From JBLRWS01 sp047921075 (GTDB lineage: Bacteria > Bacteroidota > Rhodothermia > Balneolales > Balneolaceae), in contig JBLRWS010000003.1 in the NCBI GenBank assembly GCA_047921075.1, positions 17,847 to 81,846 on the forward strand: 64,000 bases of DNA, given 5' to 3'. Below the pieces are notes generated by a model. It was given only the letters and a program-made list of their open reading frames with translations, ran no database searches and was not told the DNA's origin. Position numbers and translations under genes: made by a program. Every line of letters begins with the position of its first letter. Within the stretch, counting starts at the first letter, position 1. This document shows, piece after piece, positions 43,092-52,547 of the stretch.

Positions 43092-44186
43092 ATGATCCAA
43101 ATCCGACGATTTTTTTTGGTGGTCATGTTTGTACTAGCGTCTGGTGCCGCTATGGTATATGGACAATCGGTGGAGTTTGCCGGGCAGGTTCTTGATCAAC
43201 AGACCAAAGAGCCGGTTACCGGGGCCAATGTTTACATCGGTGGAACCACTCAGGGAAGTATAACCGATCTTGACGGGCGATTCTCCTTTTCGGCATCGAT
43301 TTTGGAATCGGCTGAGCTTGTGGTAAGCTTTGTTGGCTATCATTCGGTTTCTTTGCCTGTGCATCCTCAGAATGCCGGGCAGTATACAGAGTTGAGTATA
43401 GAACTCGAACAAGCCAGTATCGATTTGGGTGATGTGGTAGTGTCGGCTGATAACTCGCAATGGATGCGACACTTTCAGCGTTTTAGAAGTGAGTTTCTTG
43501 GCCAAAATGAGTTTGCAGAAAAGGCGGTTATCGAAAACCGATGGGTTCTCGATTTTGTGCAAAAAGCAAATGGTGAACTGCTGGCCACGGCCGCAGAACC
43601 AATCGTGATACGCAACCACGCTCTTGGGTATGTAGTGACGGCAGCTTTGGGTAAATTTGAGTGGGCGTTAACGGCCCGCACCGGTTTTTTGAGCATGCAC
43701 CTGAACTTTGAAGAGATGGTGCCGGTAAACAGGTCGCAGATGCGAGAGTGGCAATCGAATCGCAGTAAAGCTTATGAAGGATCTTTGCGGCATTTTTTGA
43801 AAAGCCTGTTTAATGGGGAGCATCGAAGGGAACGATTTACCGTGGTAGAAAAAGATGGGAGTCGCGCGGCACATATAATTGAGCTTGAGCAAAGCTTACC
43901 GGTAGCGCGCCTCCTGCTACGATATAATTTACCTGCATCAGCTCTGAATCGGGATGTAAAAGCGTTTGCTACGCACGGTCCGGTTGATGTTCTCTATGGA
44001 CGCGAGCCGGCCACACGTATGGACATTGATAGGCGCACACGTTCAGCACTGGTTCCGCAGCACAGAGAGCGTGTTTTTTTGGTACGAAAAGATGGCACTC
44101 TGGTAGACCCTGGAGATGTTGGGATCCAGGGGGTCTGGAGCACTCACCGTCTTGCACATCAACTCCCTCCGGACTTTGAACCCTGA
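43092..44186 (+). CDS. Exported protein with CarboxypepD_reg-like domain
   Basis: A 364-residue exported protein. The start at 43092 gives a signal peptide ending MVYGQS; the open frame from 43011 is 27 codons longer and not signal-like. Residues 25-115 form a CarboxypepD_reg-like (beta-sandwich) domain with GQVLDQQTKEPVTGANVYIG and LDGRFSFSASI. The rest, with LGDVVVSADNSQWMRHFQRF, resembles the region that follows such domains in Bacteroidota surface proteins; it is not TonB-dependent. Function unknown. It follows glgC by about 85 bases and meets serA tail to tail. Confidence 0.75.
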   Translation: MIQIRRFFLVVMFVLASGAAMVYGQSVEFAGQVLDQQTKEPVTGANVYIGGTTQGSITDLDGRFSFSASILESAELVVSFVGYHSVSLPVHPQNAGQYTELSIELEQASIDLGDVVVSADNSQWMRHFQRFRSEFLGQNEFAEKAVIENRWVLDFVQKANGELLATAAEPIVIRNHALGYVVTAALGKFEWALTARTGFLSMHLNFEEMVPVNRSQMREWQSNRSKAYEGSLRHFLKSLFNGEHRRERFTVVEKDGSRAAHIIELEQSLPVARLLLRYNLPASALNRDVKAFATHGPVDVLYGREPATRMDIDRRTRSALVPQHRERVFLVRKDGTLVDPGDVGIQGVWSTHRLAHQLPPDFEP

Positions 44187-44205
44187 TTACATGAGTCGTT
44201 GATCG

Positions 44206-45411
44206 TTATCCCCGGTTCTTCATCAGCACGGCACTGATTACCTCTTCATCACGTGCCCGGATTCGCTGCATGGCTTCATCCGACGGCTTTGCATCGAGCT
44301 GAATGGTGCAGCAGGCGGTCATTTTTTTCTGGAAAATAACGTTTTCGAGTTCCTGAGCATTAATATCTGCCTGTTTTAACTCGTTCATCACGTTAGCAAT
44401 GACACCGGGTTTATCAAGATGCCGAACAATCAGCTGCCACGGTGCCTCGGTCTGCTCGGAGCGGTTCAGCCAGTTGCGTACCTTTCCGGTCTGCAGATAG
44501 CCCCGTATGATGTCCACGGCATCCGTTGCGACGGCATCCTGTGCCTGGCGAGTGCTGGCCCCGATGTGGTGTGTTACCACCACTCCTTTCACCTCCTGAA
44601 ACCGACTTTTCACCTCTCCCTGTTTGTATTCCGGTTCCTCCGAAAACACATCCAGCCCGGCCCGCAGGCGTCCGGAGGAAACGTCCTTGTAAAGGGCATC
44701 TTCATCAATAACGCCATCCCGCGCTGTGTTGATAACCATTGCCCCGTCCTTCAGGTAGGAGAGTACGTCTTTGCTGATGATACCCCGTGTGTCGCTGTTC
44801 AGTGCGAGGTGTACGGTAAGGATGTCGCACGCGGAGGCCACCTGCTTCACGCTTTTGGCGTACGTTACGCCGAGCTCATCGGCCTGTTGGTGCGTTAGTG
44901 AACGCGACCACGCTATAACCGGCATCCCAAACGCTTTGGCGCGGCGAATGACCTCAAGGCCGATTTGCCCGACGCCAACCACCCCAATTACTTTGCCAAA
45001 AAGCCCATCGGCCTTGCTGTAGGCTCCCTTGTTCCATTTACCGGCACGGAAATCGGCTACATTTTCGGCGATGTGGCGGTCGAGGGCCAGAATCAGGCCA
45101 AAGGTGAGCTCCGCCACGGCAATAGAATTTTGCCCGGGACAATTGGCCACATAAATACCAAACTCACTTGCCGCATCCATATCGATGGTGTTGACCCCGG
45201 CTCCGGCGCGCACAATGAGCATGAGCTGCGGGCTCTTTTTAATGCACTCCCGGCTGATCTCTGTTGATCGGACAATCAGGGCGTCGGTTTCGGGAAGTCC
45301 CTTTTCGAGGTCGGAGGAGGTAAGCTCCGGTCGGTTTGAGACCTCGACACCCAGTTTATTCAGTTCGTTGATGGCAGAATCGGGCAGTTTATCGGCAATG
45401 GTTACGTGCAT
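44206..45411 (-). CDS. serA: D-3-phosphoglycerate dehydrogenase
   Basis: A 401-residue PGDH, first enzyme of serine synthesis. The NAD-binding fold has GKVIGVVGVGQIGLEVIRRA; the catalytic His is in VVTHHIGASTRQAQDA. A C-terminal ACT domain (about 325-401), beginning WQLIVRHLDKPGVIANVMNE, suggests serine feedback. The rest of the serine pathway is not in the window. The 159-base upstream gap contains a repeated ACATGTAG (45470 and 45507). Confidence 0.94.
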   Translation of the reverse strand: MHVTIADKLPDSAINELNKLGVEVSNRPELTSSDLEKGLPETDALIVRSTEISRECIKKSPQLMLIVRAGAGVNTIDMDAASEFGIYVANCPGQNSIAVAELTFGLILALDRHIAENVADFRAGKWNKGAYSKADGLFGKVIGVVGVGQIGLEVIRRAKAFGMPVIAWSRSLTHQQADELGVTYAKSVKQVASACDILTVHLALNSDTRGIISKDVLSYLKDGAMVINTARDGVIDEDALYKDVSSGRLRAGLDVFSEEPEYKQGEVKSRFQEVKGVVVTHHIGASTRQAQDAVATDAVDIIRGYLQTGKVRNWLNRSEQTEAPWQLIVRHLDKPGVIANVMNELKQADINAQELENVIFQKKMTACCTIQLDAKPSDEAMQRIRARDEEVISAVLMKNRG

Positions 45412-45570
45412 GGTAATGAATCGTCTTTTTTTTAATTGGCAGAGAACGTAAATATAGCAGATACGGCGGACATGTAGTAGCGCTGAAAACGGGTTAGAAA
45501 AGCGTTACATGTAGATGTTTTACACAAAGAGGCTTGCTCGGTTACAGCAGGTGGATGAGCAACAGGCTGC

Positions 45571-46248
45571 CTACAACACATTAATGTCCTGCAACTGTCC
45601 GTCTTTTACCTGCACTGTGCGATGGGGAAATTTCCGTACCATGTCGTAGTCGTGAGTAACCATCAGTACCGCCATGCCCCGGTTGTTGATGGTCTGCAGC
45701 AGCTCCATGATGGAGGCACTTGCGGCGGGGTCGAGGTTACCCGTCGGTTCATCAGCCAGTAAAATTTTCGGCTCGTTGGCCAGGGCGCGTGCAATAACTA
45801 CCCGCTGTTGTTCGCCACCGGAGAGATCGGCAGGCATCGCTTTTCGTTTGTGGCTTAGGCCAACCAGGCCAAGCACTTCCAGCACACGCTGCTTGATGTA
45901 GCGATTCTTCTGTGAGGTAACCCGCAGGGCAAACGCCACGTTTTCATATACATCCCGATCGGGGAGAAGCTGAAAATCCTGAAAGACGATACCGAGCCGC
46001 CTGCGCAGGTAGGGTATTTTTTTTTCGGGAAGGGACGATACCTCGTAATCGGCTACCCTAATGACGCCGTGGTCGGGTAAAATATCGCGATATAACAGTT
46101 TTAGAAACGAGCTTTTGCCCGCACCCGTTGCCCCGATCACGTAACAAAACTCCCCTACATGCAGCGAGAAGTTCACCGCATCGAGTACCGCGTGGTGGTT
46201 GTACGAAACGGTTACGTTGTGTAGTTCTATAACACTTTGTCCACTCAT
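45571..46248 (-). CDS. ftsE: FtsE-like ABC ATPase
   Basis: A 225-residue ATPase with Walker A GATGAGKSSFLKLL, Q-loop, signature DLSGGEQQRVVIARAL, Walker B ILLADEPTGNLDP and H-loop VTHDYDMV. The length and FQDFQLLPDRDVYENVAFAL match FtsE, which with FtsX activates peptidoglycan hydrolases at division. No ftsX is adjacent; it may be elsewhere, so the FtsE name is likely but not certain. It overlaps the methyltransferase gene by 4 bases. Confidence 0.8.
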   Translation of the reverse strand: MSGQSVIELHNVTVSYNHHAVLDAVNFSLHVGEFCYVIGATGAGKSSFLKLLYRDILPDHGVIRVADYEVSSLPEKKIPYLRRRLGIVFQDFQLLPDRDVYENVAFALRVTSQKNRYIKQRVLEVLGLVGLSHKRKAMPADLSGGEQQRVVIARALANEPKILLADEPTGNLDPAASASIMELLQTINNRGMAVLMVTHDYDMVRKFPHRTVQVKDGQLQDINVL

Positions 46249-47027
46249 TGTAATACCATGGTTATGCGCAGGCTTTTGTTGGTTGCAACCTTGAAATCGA
46301 AATTATTGTACGCTTCAACGATCTCAAATTCTGTTTTTTGAATGATGTTCCGCACCTCATCGAACGTGTATATTCGCTGCTGATGCTTTTCCTGTAGTAC
46401 CTCGGACACCGTGCCGTTATTATCAAGTAATGATATATGAAAAACGTTGGTGTGGGTGCGCCGGTCGTGGTTATAGTGACTCCGGCGTTCGTAGCGGTAG
46501 CGCGAATCCACCTTCTTTTTTTCGTTGTTGAGATACCGCACGGCCCGCTTCGAATTATCGGGCGTGGTAAAATCGTAGATGAATAACCCACCGTCGTTCA
46601 GGCAGTTCCGTACATTGGCGTGAAGTTTCAAAATCTCCTCTTCGGTGTGCAGGTAGTTAAGGCTGTCGAACACCATATACACGATATCGAAGGTGCGGTC
46701 GGTCTGCAGCTCCAGCATATTCATAGGATGAAATACCACACTGCTCTCAGCCTGCTGCGCTTTGCGGCGTGCCACGTCAATCATCGCTTCAGAGGCGTCG
46801 GTGGCGGTAATGTTGTAATAGCCAAGCTCTTCCAGCTTAATCGCCATAGTGCCGGTGCCGCAGGCAAGTTCCAGTAATTCAGTGGCCTCGTAGTGATGAT
46901 GCATGATAATCTCGTCAATGAAATCACTCCACGCTTCGTAATCGACGTCAGCCATCACCGCATCATAAATCTGGGCCAGAATGGTATAATCGTTTTTTAG
47001 CTCAGTTTGTGAAATGTGGTCAGTCAT
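46245..47027 (-). CDS. Class I SAM-dependent methyltransferase
   Basis: A 260-residue methyltransferase. Motif I is ELACGTGTMAIKLEELG, followed by ITATDASEAMIDVAR, and MVFDSLNYLHTEEEI. The N-terminal DYTILAQIYDAVMADVDYEAW matches the Bacteroidota/Firmicutes group often found near DivIVA/YlaC or ribosomal-silencing genes; no substrate can be given. The ATG at 47027 is preferred over an in-frame TTG at 47033. It overlaps pdxA by 8 bases and ftsE by 4. Confidence 0.86.
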   Translation of the reverse strand: MTDHISQTELKNDYTILAQIYDAVMADVDYEAWSDFIDEIIMHHHYEATELLELACGTGTMAIKLEELGYYNITATDASEAMIDVARRKAQQAESSVVFHPMNMLELQTDRTFDIVYMVFDSLNYLHTEEEILKLHANVRNCLNDGGLFIYDFTTPDNSKRAVRYLNNEKKKVDSRYRYERRSHYNHDRRTHTNVFHISLLDNNGTVSEVLQEKHQQRIYTFDEVRNIIQKTEFEIVEAYNNFDFKVATNKSLRITMVLQ

Positions 47028-48018
47028 GAGCAAGGCGGTTATGTGAAATGGATTCGGCCATCATGCATGCTTCCAGAAAAGAGCTGTGAGCGGCACGGTT
47101 GGTACCGGCAATATCAAAAGCGGTGCCGTGGTCGGGGGATGTTCGAACGATCGGCAATCCCGCGGTGATATTGACCCCTTTGCCGAACGTGAGGGCTTTG
47201 AACGGTGCGAGCCCCTGATCGTGATACATCGCAAAGATCCCGTCGTACGCCTCCTGTCGTTTCATTCCAAAGAAGCCGTCTGCTGCAAAGGGGCCATCCA
47301 CATGTAGTCCTTTCTGGCGGAGGTTGTTGAGAGCGGGAGAAATAATGTCTGCCTCTTCCTGCCCGAGAACGCCGCCGTCACCGGCATGGGGGTTTAATCC
47401 AAAAACCGCGATTTTCGGTTTCGGGATATTAAAGTCCTGTTGCAAGCCGCGATGGAAAAGTCGAATCCGCCGCTCCGTGTCGGATTTATTGATGGCATCG
47501 GGAACCTCACGCAGTGGCAGGTGAATGGTGTTGAGGGCCACCCGCAGATTGCCGCTGGCCAAAATCATCAAAAAATCAGAACCACCGGTTTGATCTGCAA
47601 GGTATTCGGTATGCCCCGGAACCGCATATCCGCCCAGTTGAATGGCCTCTTTTGAAATAGGAGCGGTTACCATAGCGTCGGCTACACTCTGCCGGCAGAG
47701 CCGGATGGCTGCTTCGACCGATCGCATGGCGGCGCGACCTGTATTGGCAGTGAAGGTGCCCGGTTGTACGGAAATCAGTTTATCGGGCACGCACTTCAAA
47801 AGATGAACACGTGTTCCTTCGGTAACCTCTTTCGGTTCGTTGATAATCTTCCATTCAGCGGGGAGTCCACTCCGTTCTGCATAATGTTTAAACACGGAGG
47901 GATGGCCGCACAGCACAAACGACGTATCGGGAGAGGGGTACGCGTGAATGGCCTTTAGGATAATCTCCGGACCAATCCCATTGTAATCCCCCATGCTAAG
48001 TGCTAAAACCTTTTTCAT
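47020..48018 (-). CDS. pdxA: 4-hydroxythreonine-4-phosphate dehydrogenase
   Basis: A 332-residue PdxA of the DXP-dependent vitamin B6 pathway. The start LALSMGDYNGIGPEIILKA, the TAPISKEAIQLGGYAVPGHT segment and the metal-ligand region AMYHDQGLAPFKALTF are diagnostic, as are GTAFDIAGTNRAAHSSF near the end. It is the first gene of the overlapping pdxA-methyltransferase-ftsE operon. Confidence 0.96.
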   Translation of the reverse strand: MKKVLALSMGDYNGIGPEIILKAIHAYPSPDTSFVLCGHPSVFKHYAERSGLPAEWKIINEPKEVTEGTRVHLLKCVPDKLISVQPGTFTANTGRAAMRSVEAAIRLCRQSVADAMVTAPISKEAIQLGGYAVPGHTEYLADQTGGSDFLMILASGNLRVALNTIHLPLREVPDAINKSDTERRIRLFHRGLQQDFNIPKPKIAVFGLNPHAGDGGVLGQEEADIISPALNNLRQKGLHVDGPFAADGFFGMKRQEAYDGIFAMYHDQGLAPFKALTFGKGVNITAGLPIVRTSPDHGTAFDIAGTNRAAHSSFLEACMMAESISHNRLAHD

Positions 48019-48071
48019 GGGCGGAAAATAGGAAACTGGCCGCTCAGTGCAAACCGAAGTGACGGTGCGTA

Positions 48072-49457
48072 CTACAATTCGCGAACCAGCTTAAAGTCGC
48101 CAAAACCGCTGGTTGCTTCAAACACCAACGTACGGTTTCCATATTCCCAAATCTCTTGGGTTGGCCCGCTGGTACGCAGTTGGCGGTTGATGTTTTCGGG
48201 TTCGCCGAACAGAATGTAGGCACGGCCCTGATCGGAGGCATAGCCCGCTGTTTGGGGTGTGGTAAAGTTGGCGTACGCATAGTCGATACGGGCGTAGTAT
48301 TCGGCCATCAGTTCGTTGAATTCGGTATCGGGGGTGGGGTCGCGCTGCTCCCAGAACTCCCGGAATTTTCGTTCACGATCGGTCTGCGAACCGGATCGCA
48401 ACTCCCGCAACTGCTGGTCATCCACAATAAATTGCATCATGTTGATGGCCACATCCAAATTGTAGAGGCTGATGGGCATGTCGATCCACTGGGAGTTGAT
48501 GATGAGCCGGGAGACGTTCTTACCTTCATTATCAGTGACGGCAATCCGAAAGCGGGCATTTTCAAAGTCGGCGTTGGGGATATCCACTACAGCAAATCGG
48601 GCTGTGGGAATAGTCCTGTTCATGGAAAAGTAGACCGACCCATCCCGCTTTTCAAATTCATACCCGCCGGCGCTCAGGAGTTCATCGGGTGAAATATCGT
48701 GCTCAAATGATTTATCGGGATAGGGGTTGACGCCTTCACCGGGCATCAGCCGGGTGATGGAGAGGCTGTACGGGCCGCGATCTTCTTTGGGAAGCGGAAC
48801 CAAAACGGTGTAATCCTGTCCATATATCACGTTGGTGCCAAAATTGAGCATCCTGCTTTGAAACAGATCTCCATCATTCCAGTGATCGGCCAACAGCATC
48901 ATGCGGGTCGTGTCGGCCTCTTCGTATTTGGCTACGTGAAAATTTACGCGCCGCGAGGACGCCTGACGTACCGATTCGCCGCGGGTTAATTGGAGTTCGT
49001 AATTGTACTGGCCCGGCTCGAGCTGTGTGACAATGTAGCCTTGTGCATGGTCAAATCGGGAGCGGGTTTGATCGAATGAGGAGGCGTACACCGTATCCTG
49101 ATAGGTGCTGCGGTATACGACTTCCCCTTCACTTTGCCGCCGACGATTTTCCCGAAACTCACCATGATTGATCTCTACCCCCATCCGCAACGGTGAGAAA
49201 TATTCGGCATAAGCCGGCACATCTTCCATGTTGGACCGCACACGCAAAAAAGGAAGAAAATCGAAATCGAGCCGGAAGAGTGTGGCAAAGGTAGTTTTAC
49301 CATCCTCATCGGGCAGAAGCACATGGCTGGTGTAGGCGTTGGGCTGGTCGGACCGCATGAGCAGGCTCTCGTAGGTAACGGAAGATGAGCGCTGCGCAAA
49401 CAGATCGACAGTGAGTGTGCAAATCAGTAGAAAAAAAATCGGTGTAAATCGTTTCAT
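48072..49457 (-). CDS. GWxTD-domain exported protein
   Basis: A 461-residue exported protein. The start at 49457 gives a signal peptide (FFLLICTLTVDLFAQ); an upstream in-frame start at 49520 adds a non-signal 21 residues. The C-terminal domain (from about 360) shows the GWxTD family layout: FREFWEQRDPTPDTEFNEL, then YYARIDYAYANF. The GWxTD position reads GYASD, followed by QGRAYILFGEPENI. The N-terminal beta-rich region is of the type seen in Bacteroidota/Rhodothermota relatives. Function is unknown. Confidence 0.82.
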   Translation of the reverse strand: MKRFTPIFFLLICTLTVDLFAQRSSSVTYESLLMRSDQPNAYTSHVLLPDEDGKTTFATLFRLDFDFLPFLRVRSNMEDVPAYAEYFSPLRMGVEINHGEFRENRRRQSEGEVVYRSTYQDTVYASSFDQTRSRFDHAQGYIVTQLEPGQYNYELQLTRGESVRQASSRRVNFHVAKYEEADTTRMMLLADHWNDGDLFQSRMLNFGTNVIYGQDYTVLVPLPKEDRGPYSLSITRLMPGEGVNPYPDKSFEHDISPDELLSAGGYEFEKRDGSVYFSMNRTIPTARFAVVDIPNADFENARFRIAVTDNEGKNVSRLIINSQWIDMPISLYNLDVAINMMQFIVDDQQLRELRSGSQTDRERKFREFWEQRDPTPDTEFNELMAEYYARIDYAYANFTTPQTAGYASDQGRAYILFGEPENINRQLRTSGPTQEIWEYGNRTLVFEATSGFGDFKLVREL

Positions 49458-49633
49458 GCGTAAAGAGAGATCGCGATGTTCGTTGGACGATGATTGCCTG
49501 TAAAATATTGAAAGTAGCAATCTGGATTCGGTTAAACTTCAAAAGAGTATAATAAATTCACTATCATTAAACGATTTTGATTCCCCCTATCGTATTGAAA
49601 AACCATAACACGATTTAATTTTAGTGAACTACC

Positions 49634-51244
49634 ATGAGTAAAAGCTGGCTGGAAACCCTGACAGAAACCATTCAAAAAGAAGAAGACCGAATTAAACAGG
49701 GTGGCGGAACTGCCCGCATCGAAAAGGAGCACAAAAAAGGAAAAATGACCGCGCGGGAGCGGATCAATTTTCTGCTGGATGAAGAGTCTGCCTTTGATGA
49801 AATAGGTCTTTTTGCTGCCTATAAGATGTATCAAGAGGAGGGCGGGTGCCCGTCGGCCGGGGTGGTGGCAGGTATCGGAAAAGTGGAAGGACGAGACTGC
49901 ATGCTGGTAGCCAACGACGCCACTGTAAAAGCAGGTGCCTGGTTTCCGATGACGGCCAAAAAGAATCTCCGTGCGCAGGAAATTGCCATGGAGAACCATC
50001 TCCCGCTCATCTATCTGGTGGATTCGGCCGGCGTATACCTGCCGATGCAGGATCAGATTTTTCCCGATAAGGAGCATTTTGGCCGCATTTTTCGCAATAA
50101 CGCGCGCATCAGCGCTATGGGAATTCCGCAAATTGCGGCCATTATGGGCAGCTGTGTAGCGGGTGGAGCCTACTTGCCAATCATGAGTGATGAGGCCCTG
50201 ATTGTAGACGGCACCGGCAGTGTATTTTTGGCGGGAAGCTATCTGGTGAAGGCTGCTATAGGCGAAGATATTGATAACGAAACCCTGGGCGGAGCTACCA
50301 CCCATACCGAAATCAGCGGGGTAACCGATTATAAAATGAAAGATGATACCGAATGCCTGCAAACCATTCGCCGGCTGGTGCGTAATCTCGGCCCCCGTCC
50401 CGAAGCGGGCTTTACCCGTCATGATCCCATCGATTCGGCTACTTCTCCGGAAACTCTTACCGACATTTTTCCTGAAGACCGCAACCGGCCGTACGACATG
50501 AACAAGATCATTGAGGGGATCATCGACGCCGAAACGTTTGTGGAGTACAAAAAAGGGTATGGGCAAACGTTAATTACCGGCTATGCGCGCATTGATGGAT
50601 GGAGTGTAGGGATTGTGGCCAATCAGCGGAAGGTGGTCAAAAGCAAATCGGGTGAGATGCAGATTGGGGGAGTGATCTACTCCGACAGTGCCGACAAAGC
50701 AGCCCGGTTTGTGATGAATTGCAATCAGAAAAAAATACCCATTATTTTTCTGCAGGATGTGACCGGTTTCATGATTGGAAAACGGAGCGAACAGGGCGGC
50801 ATCATCAAAGACGGAGCAAAAATGGTGAACGCGGTGGCCAACTCCGTTGTCCCGAAAATAACCATTATTGTGGGCAACAGCTACGGTGCCGGAAATTACG
50901 CCATGTGCGGTAAGGCGTACGATCCCCGGTTTATCTACGCCTGGCCTACGGCACAGATTGCAGTAATGGGCGGAACACAAGCCGCTAAGGTGTTGACTCA
51001 GATTCAGGTTTCTGCACTTGAAAAGAGGGGGAAATCGTTAAGTGATGACGACAAAGCGGCTATTTTAGAGGAGATTAAATCGCGGTATGATACGCAGACC
51101 GACGTTCGATATGCCGCAGCGCGTCTTTGGGTTGATGGAATCATCGCTCCGGAACAGACTCGTCTCAAAATTTCGAATGCAATTCGCTACTGCAATCACA
51201 ACCCGGAGATGCCGGAATTTAAAACCGGAGTGATGCAGGTGTAA
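49634..51244 (+). CDS. Acyl-CoA carboxylase carboxyltransferase (beta) subunit, methylcrotonyl-CoA type
   Basis: A 536-residue carboxyltransferase that accepts carboxybiotin and carboxylates an acyl-CoA. Motifs are GGGTARIEKEHKKGKMTARE, the crotonase-fold oxyanion segments AYLPIMSDEALIV and GSVFLAGSYLVKAAIGE, and the C-terminal GNSYGAGNYAMCGKAYDPR and WPTAQIAVMGGTQAAKVL. The LVDSAGVYLPMQDQIFPDKE stretch is characteristic of methylcrotonyl-CoA carboxylase (leucine breakdown), though a propionyl or geranyl substrate cannot be excluded. The biotin/biotin-carboxylase subunit is not adjacent. Confidence 0.93.
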   Translation: MSKSWLETLTETIQKEEDRIKQGGGTARIEKEHKKGKMTARERINFLLDEESAFDEIGLFAAYKMYQEEGGCPSAGVVAGIGKVEGRDCMLVANDATVKAGAWFPMTAKKNLRAQEIAMENHLPLIYLVDSAGVYLPMQDQIFPDKEHFGRIFRNNARISAMGIPQIAAIMGSCVAGGAYLPIMSDEALIVDGTGSVFLAGSYLVKAAIGEDIDNETLGGATTHTEISGVTDYKMKDDTECLQTIRRLVRNLGPRPEAGFTRHDPIDSATSPETLTDIFPEDRNRPYDMNKIIEGIIDAETFVEYKKGYGQTLITGYARIDGWSVGIVANQRKVVKSKSGEMQIGGVIYSDSADKAARFVMNCNQKKIPIIFLQDVTGFMIGKRSEQGGIIKDGAKMVNAVANSVVPKITIIVGNSYGAGNYAMCGKAYDPRFIYAWPTAQIAVMGGTQAAKVLTQIQVSALEKRGKSLSDDDKAAILEEIKSRYDTQTDVRYAAARLWVDGIIAPEQTRLKISNAIRYCNHNPEMPEFKTGVMQV

Positions 51245-51247
51245 AAA

Positions 51248-52537
51248 TCACTCTGTTAAGCTCCCGGAGCGGCGGCGTGCAGTCCAGTGCCAGCCGAGCC
51301 CGATAACGATCAGCCCAAGCCCGGTAATCCAGTAAACCGGAGAAATCCAGAACGCCAGAAACAGGCAGCCCAGCAGCCCGGCGTATGAAATGGCCCGCGG
51401 AAACAGACGATTTTCGGGTGGCAGCCTCAAGGCGGCAAGGTTGGTGATGGAGTAATAAATCAACACAGTAAATGCACTGAACGACCAGGTGACAACCACA
51501 TCGCCGGTGAGGGTGAACAGGCCGATGATTACACCGGTAGCCATCACGGCATACACCGGGCTTTGATTGGATGAACGGATAAAAGAGAGCGTGTGGGGTA
51601 TGTCGCGCCGCCGTGCCATTGCCAGCAGCACACGCGAGATACCGAGCAGCAGATTTAGCAACACACCGGTCATGGCCGTTACAGCAGCTACGCCCACCAC
51701 AATCCCGATTGCAGGCATCTTCAGTGTTTCTGCCACGGCGGTAAGCGGTGCTGCTCGTCCGTCCAGTGTTTGGGCAAAATCATCGGCACCAACGGCATGG
51801 AGTGCTGTTAGTGCAGTGAGTGCGTAAAGCACCACAATGATGATCATGGTTAATATGATGGCTCGCGGAATGGTACGAAGCGGCTCTTTTACCTCTTCGC
51901 CAAGTGTGGCAATACGGCCGTATCCGGTGTACGCCACAAACATCAAGGCTGAGGCGTAGAGAATGGCGGCATATCCGTCATCAAAAAGCGGGTCGGAAAG
52001 CGGCTGAATCGGTACCCCGCCATCGGCAAAACCGGCGATAATGAAATAGCCCAGCCCGACCATTGTCAACCCGACAACGAAAATATTGGCTGTATTACTT
52101 CGGGTGATGCCGCCCGAAACGAGCAGGGTCATTCCTGCCAGAAAGAGCAGCGCCAGCAGTGTGATGGCCGTTTGGGAGAGAGACAGATCAAACAGCACCA
52201 GCAGGTACCCGATGGTACCCAGTGCCGCCGTGGCAGCCGATGCGGTTTTGGCAAAGGTGAACATCCAGCCGGCCGTAAAGCCAAACCACGAGTTGATGTA
52301 GCGGTAACCGTACTCGTATGTACCGCCGCTTACAGGATGTGCAGCAGCAAGTTGTGCACTGGAAAGTCCGTTGCAAATGGCCAGCAGTGCAGCCACAAAT
52401 ATAGCGATGACAACCCCATTACCGGCAACTTGTGTGGCAATGGCAATACTTACAAACAGACCGGTTCCCACAATGGAGCCCAATCCCATCATGATAGCGC
52501 CCGGCGTGCCCAGCGCACGCTTCAGTTGTGATGCCAT
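51248..52537 (-). CDS. APC-family amino acid/polyamine permease
   Basis: A 429-residue permease with 12 predicted helices. The N-terminal MMGLGSIVGTGLFVSIA is the APC superfamily substrate-binding unwound helix. The segments GYGRIATLGEEVKEPLRTIP and AMARRRDIPHTLSFI are also typical. The substrate cannot be read out. It lies 10 bases downstream of wecB, so it may be the last gene of the envelope operon, or simply next to it. Confidence 0.9.
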   Translation of the reverse strand: MASQLKRALGTPGAIMMGLGSIVGTGLFVSIAIATQVAGNGVVIAIFVAALLAICNGLSSAQLAAAHPVSGGTYEYGYRYINSWFGFTAGWMFTFAKTASAATAALGTIGYLLVLFDLSLSQTAITLLALLFLAGMTLLVSGGITRSNTANIFVVGLTMVGLGYFIIAGFADGGVPIQPLSDPLFDDGYAAILYASALMFVAYTGYGRIATLGEEVKEPLRTIPRAIILTMIIIVVLYALTALTALHAVGADDFAQTLDGRAAPLTAVAETLKMPAIGIVVGVAAVTAMTGVLLNLLLGISRVLLAMARRRDIPHTLSFIRSSNQSPVYAVMATGVIIGLFTLTGDVVVTWSFSAFTVLIYYSITNLAALRLPPENRLFPRAISYAGLLGCLFLAFWISPVYWITGLGLIVIGLGWHWTARRRSGSLTE

Positions 52538-52547
52538 ACGGTGTCAG

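Noticed and set aside
45470..45514. Repeated ACATGTAG upstream of serA
   Set aside because: Two short copies 37 bases apart could be chance, and no promoter or other evidence supports a site.
49532..50566. A 344-codon open frame on the minus strand
   Set aside because: It lies wholly antisense to the well-supported carboxyltransferase gene, and its translation is rich in His, Arg and Gly without a family pattern.
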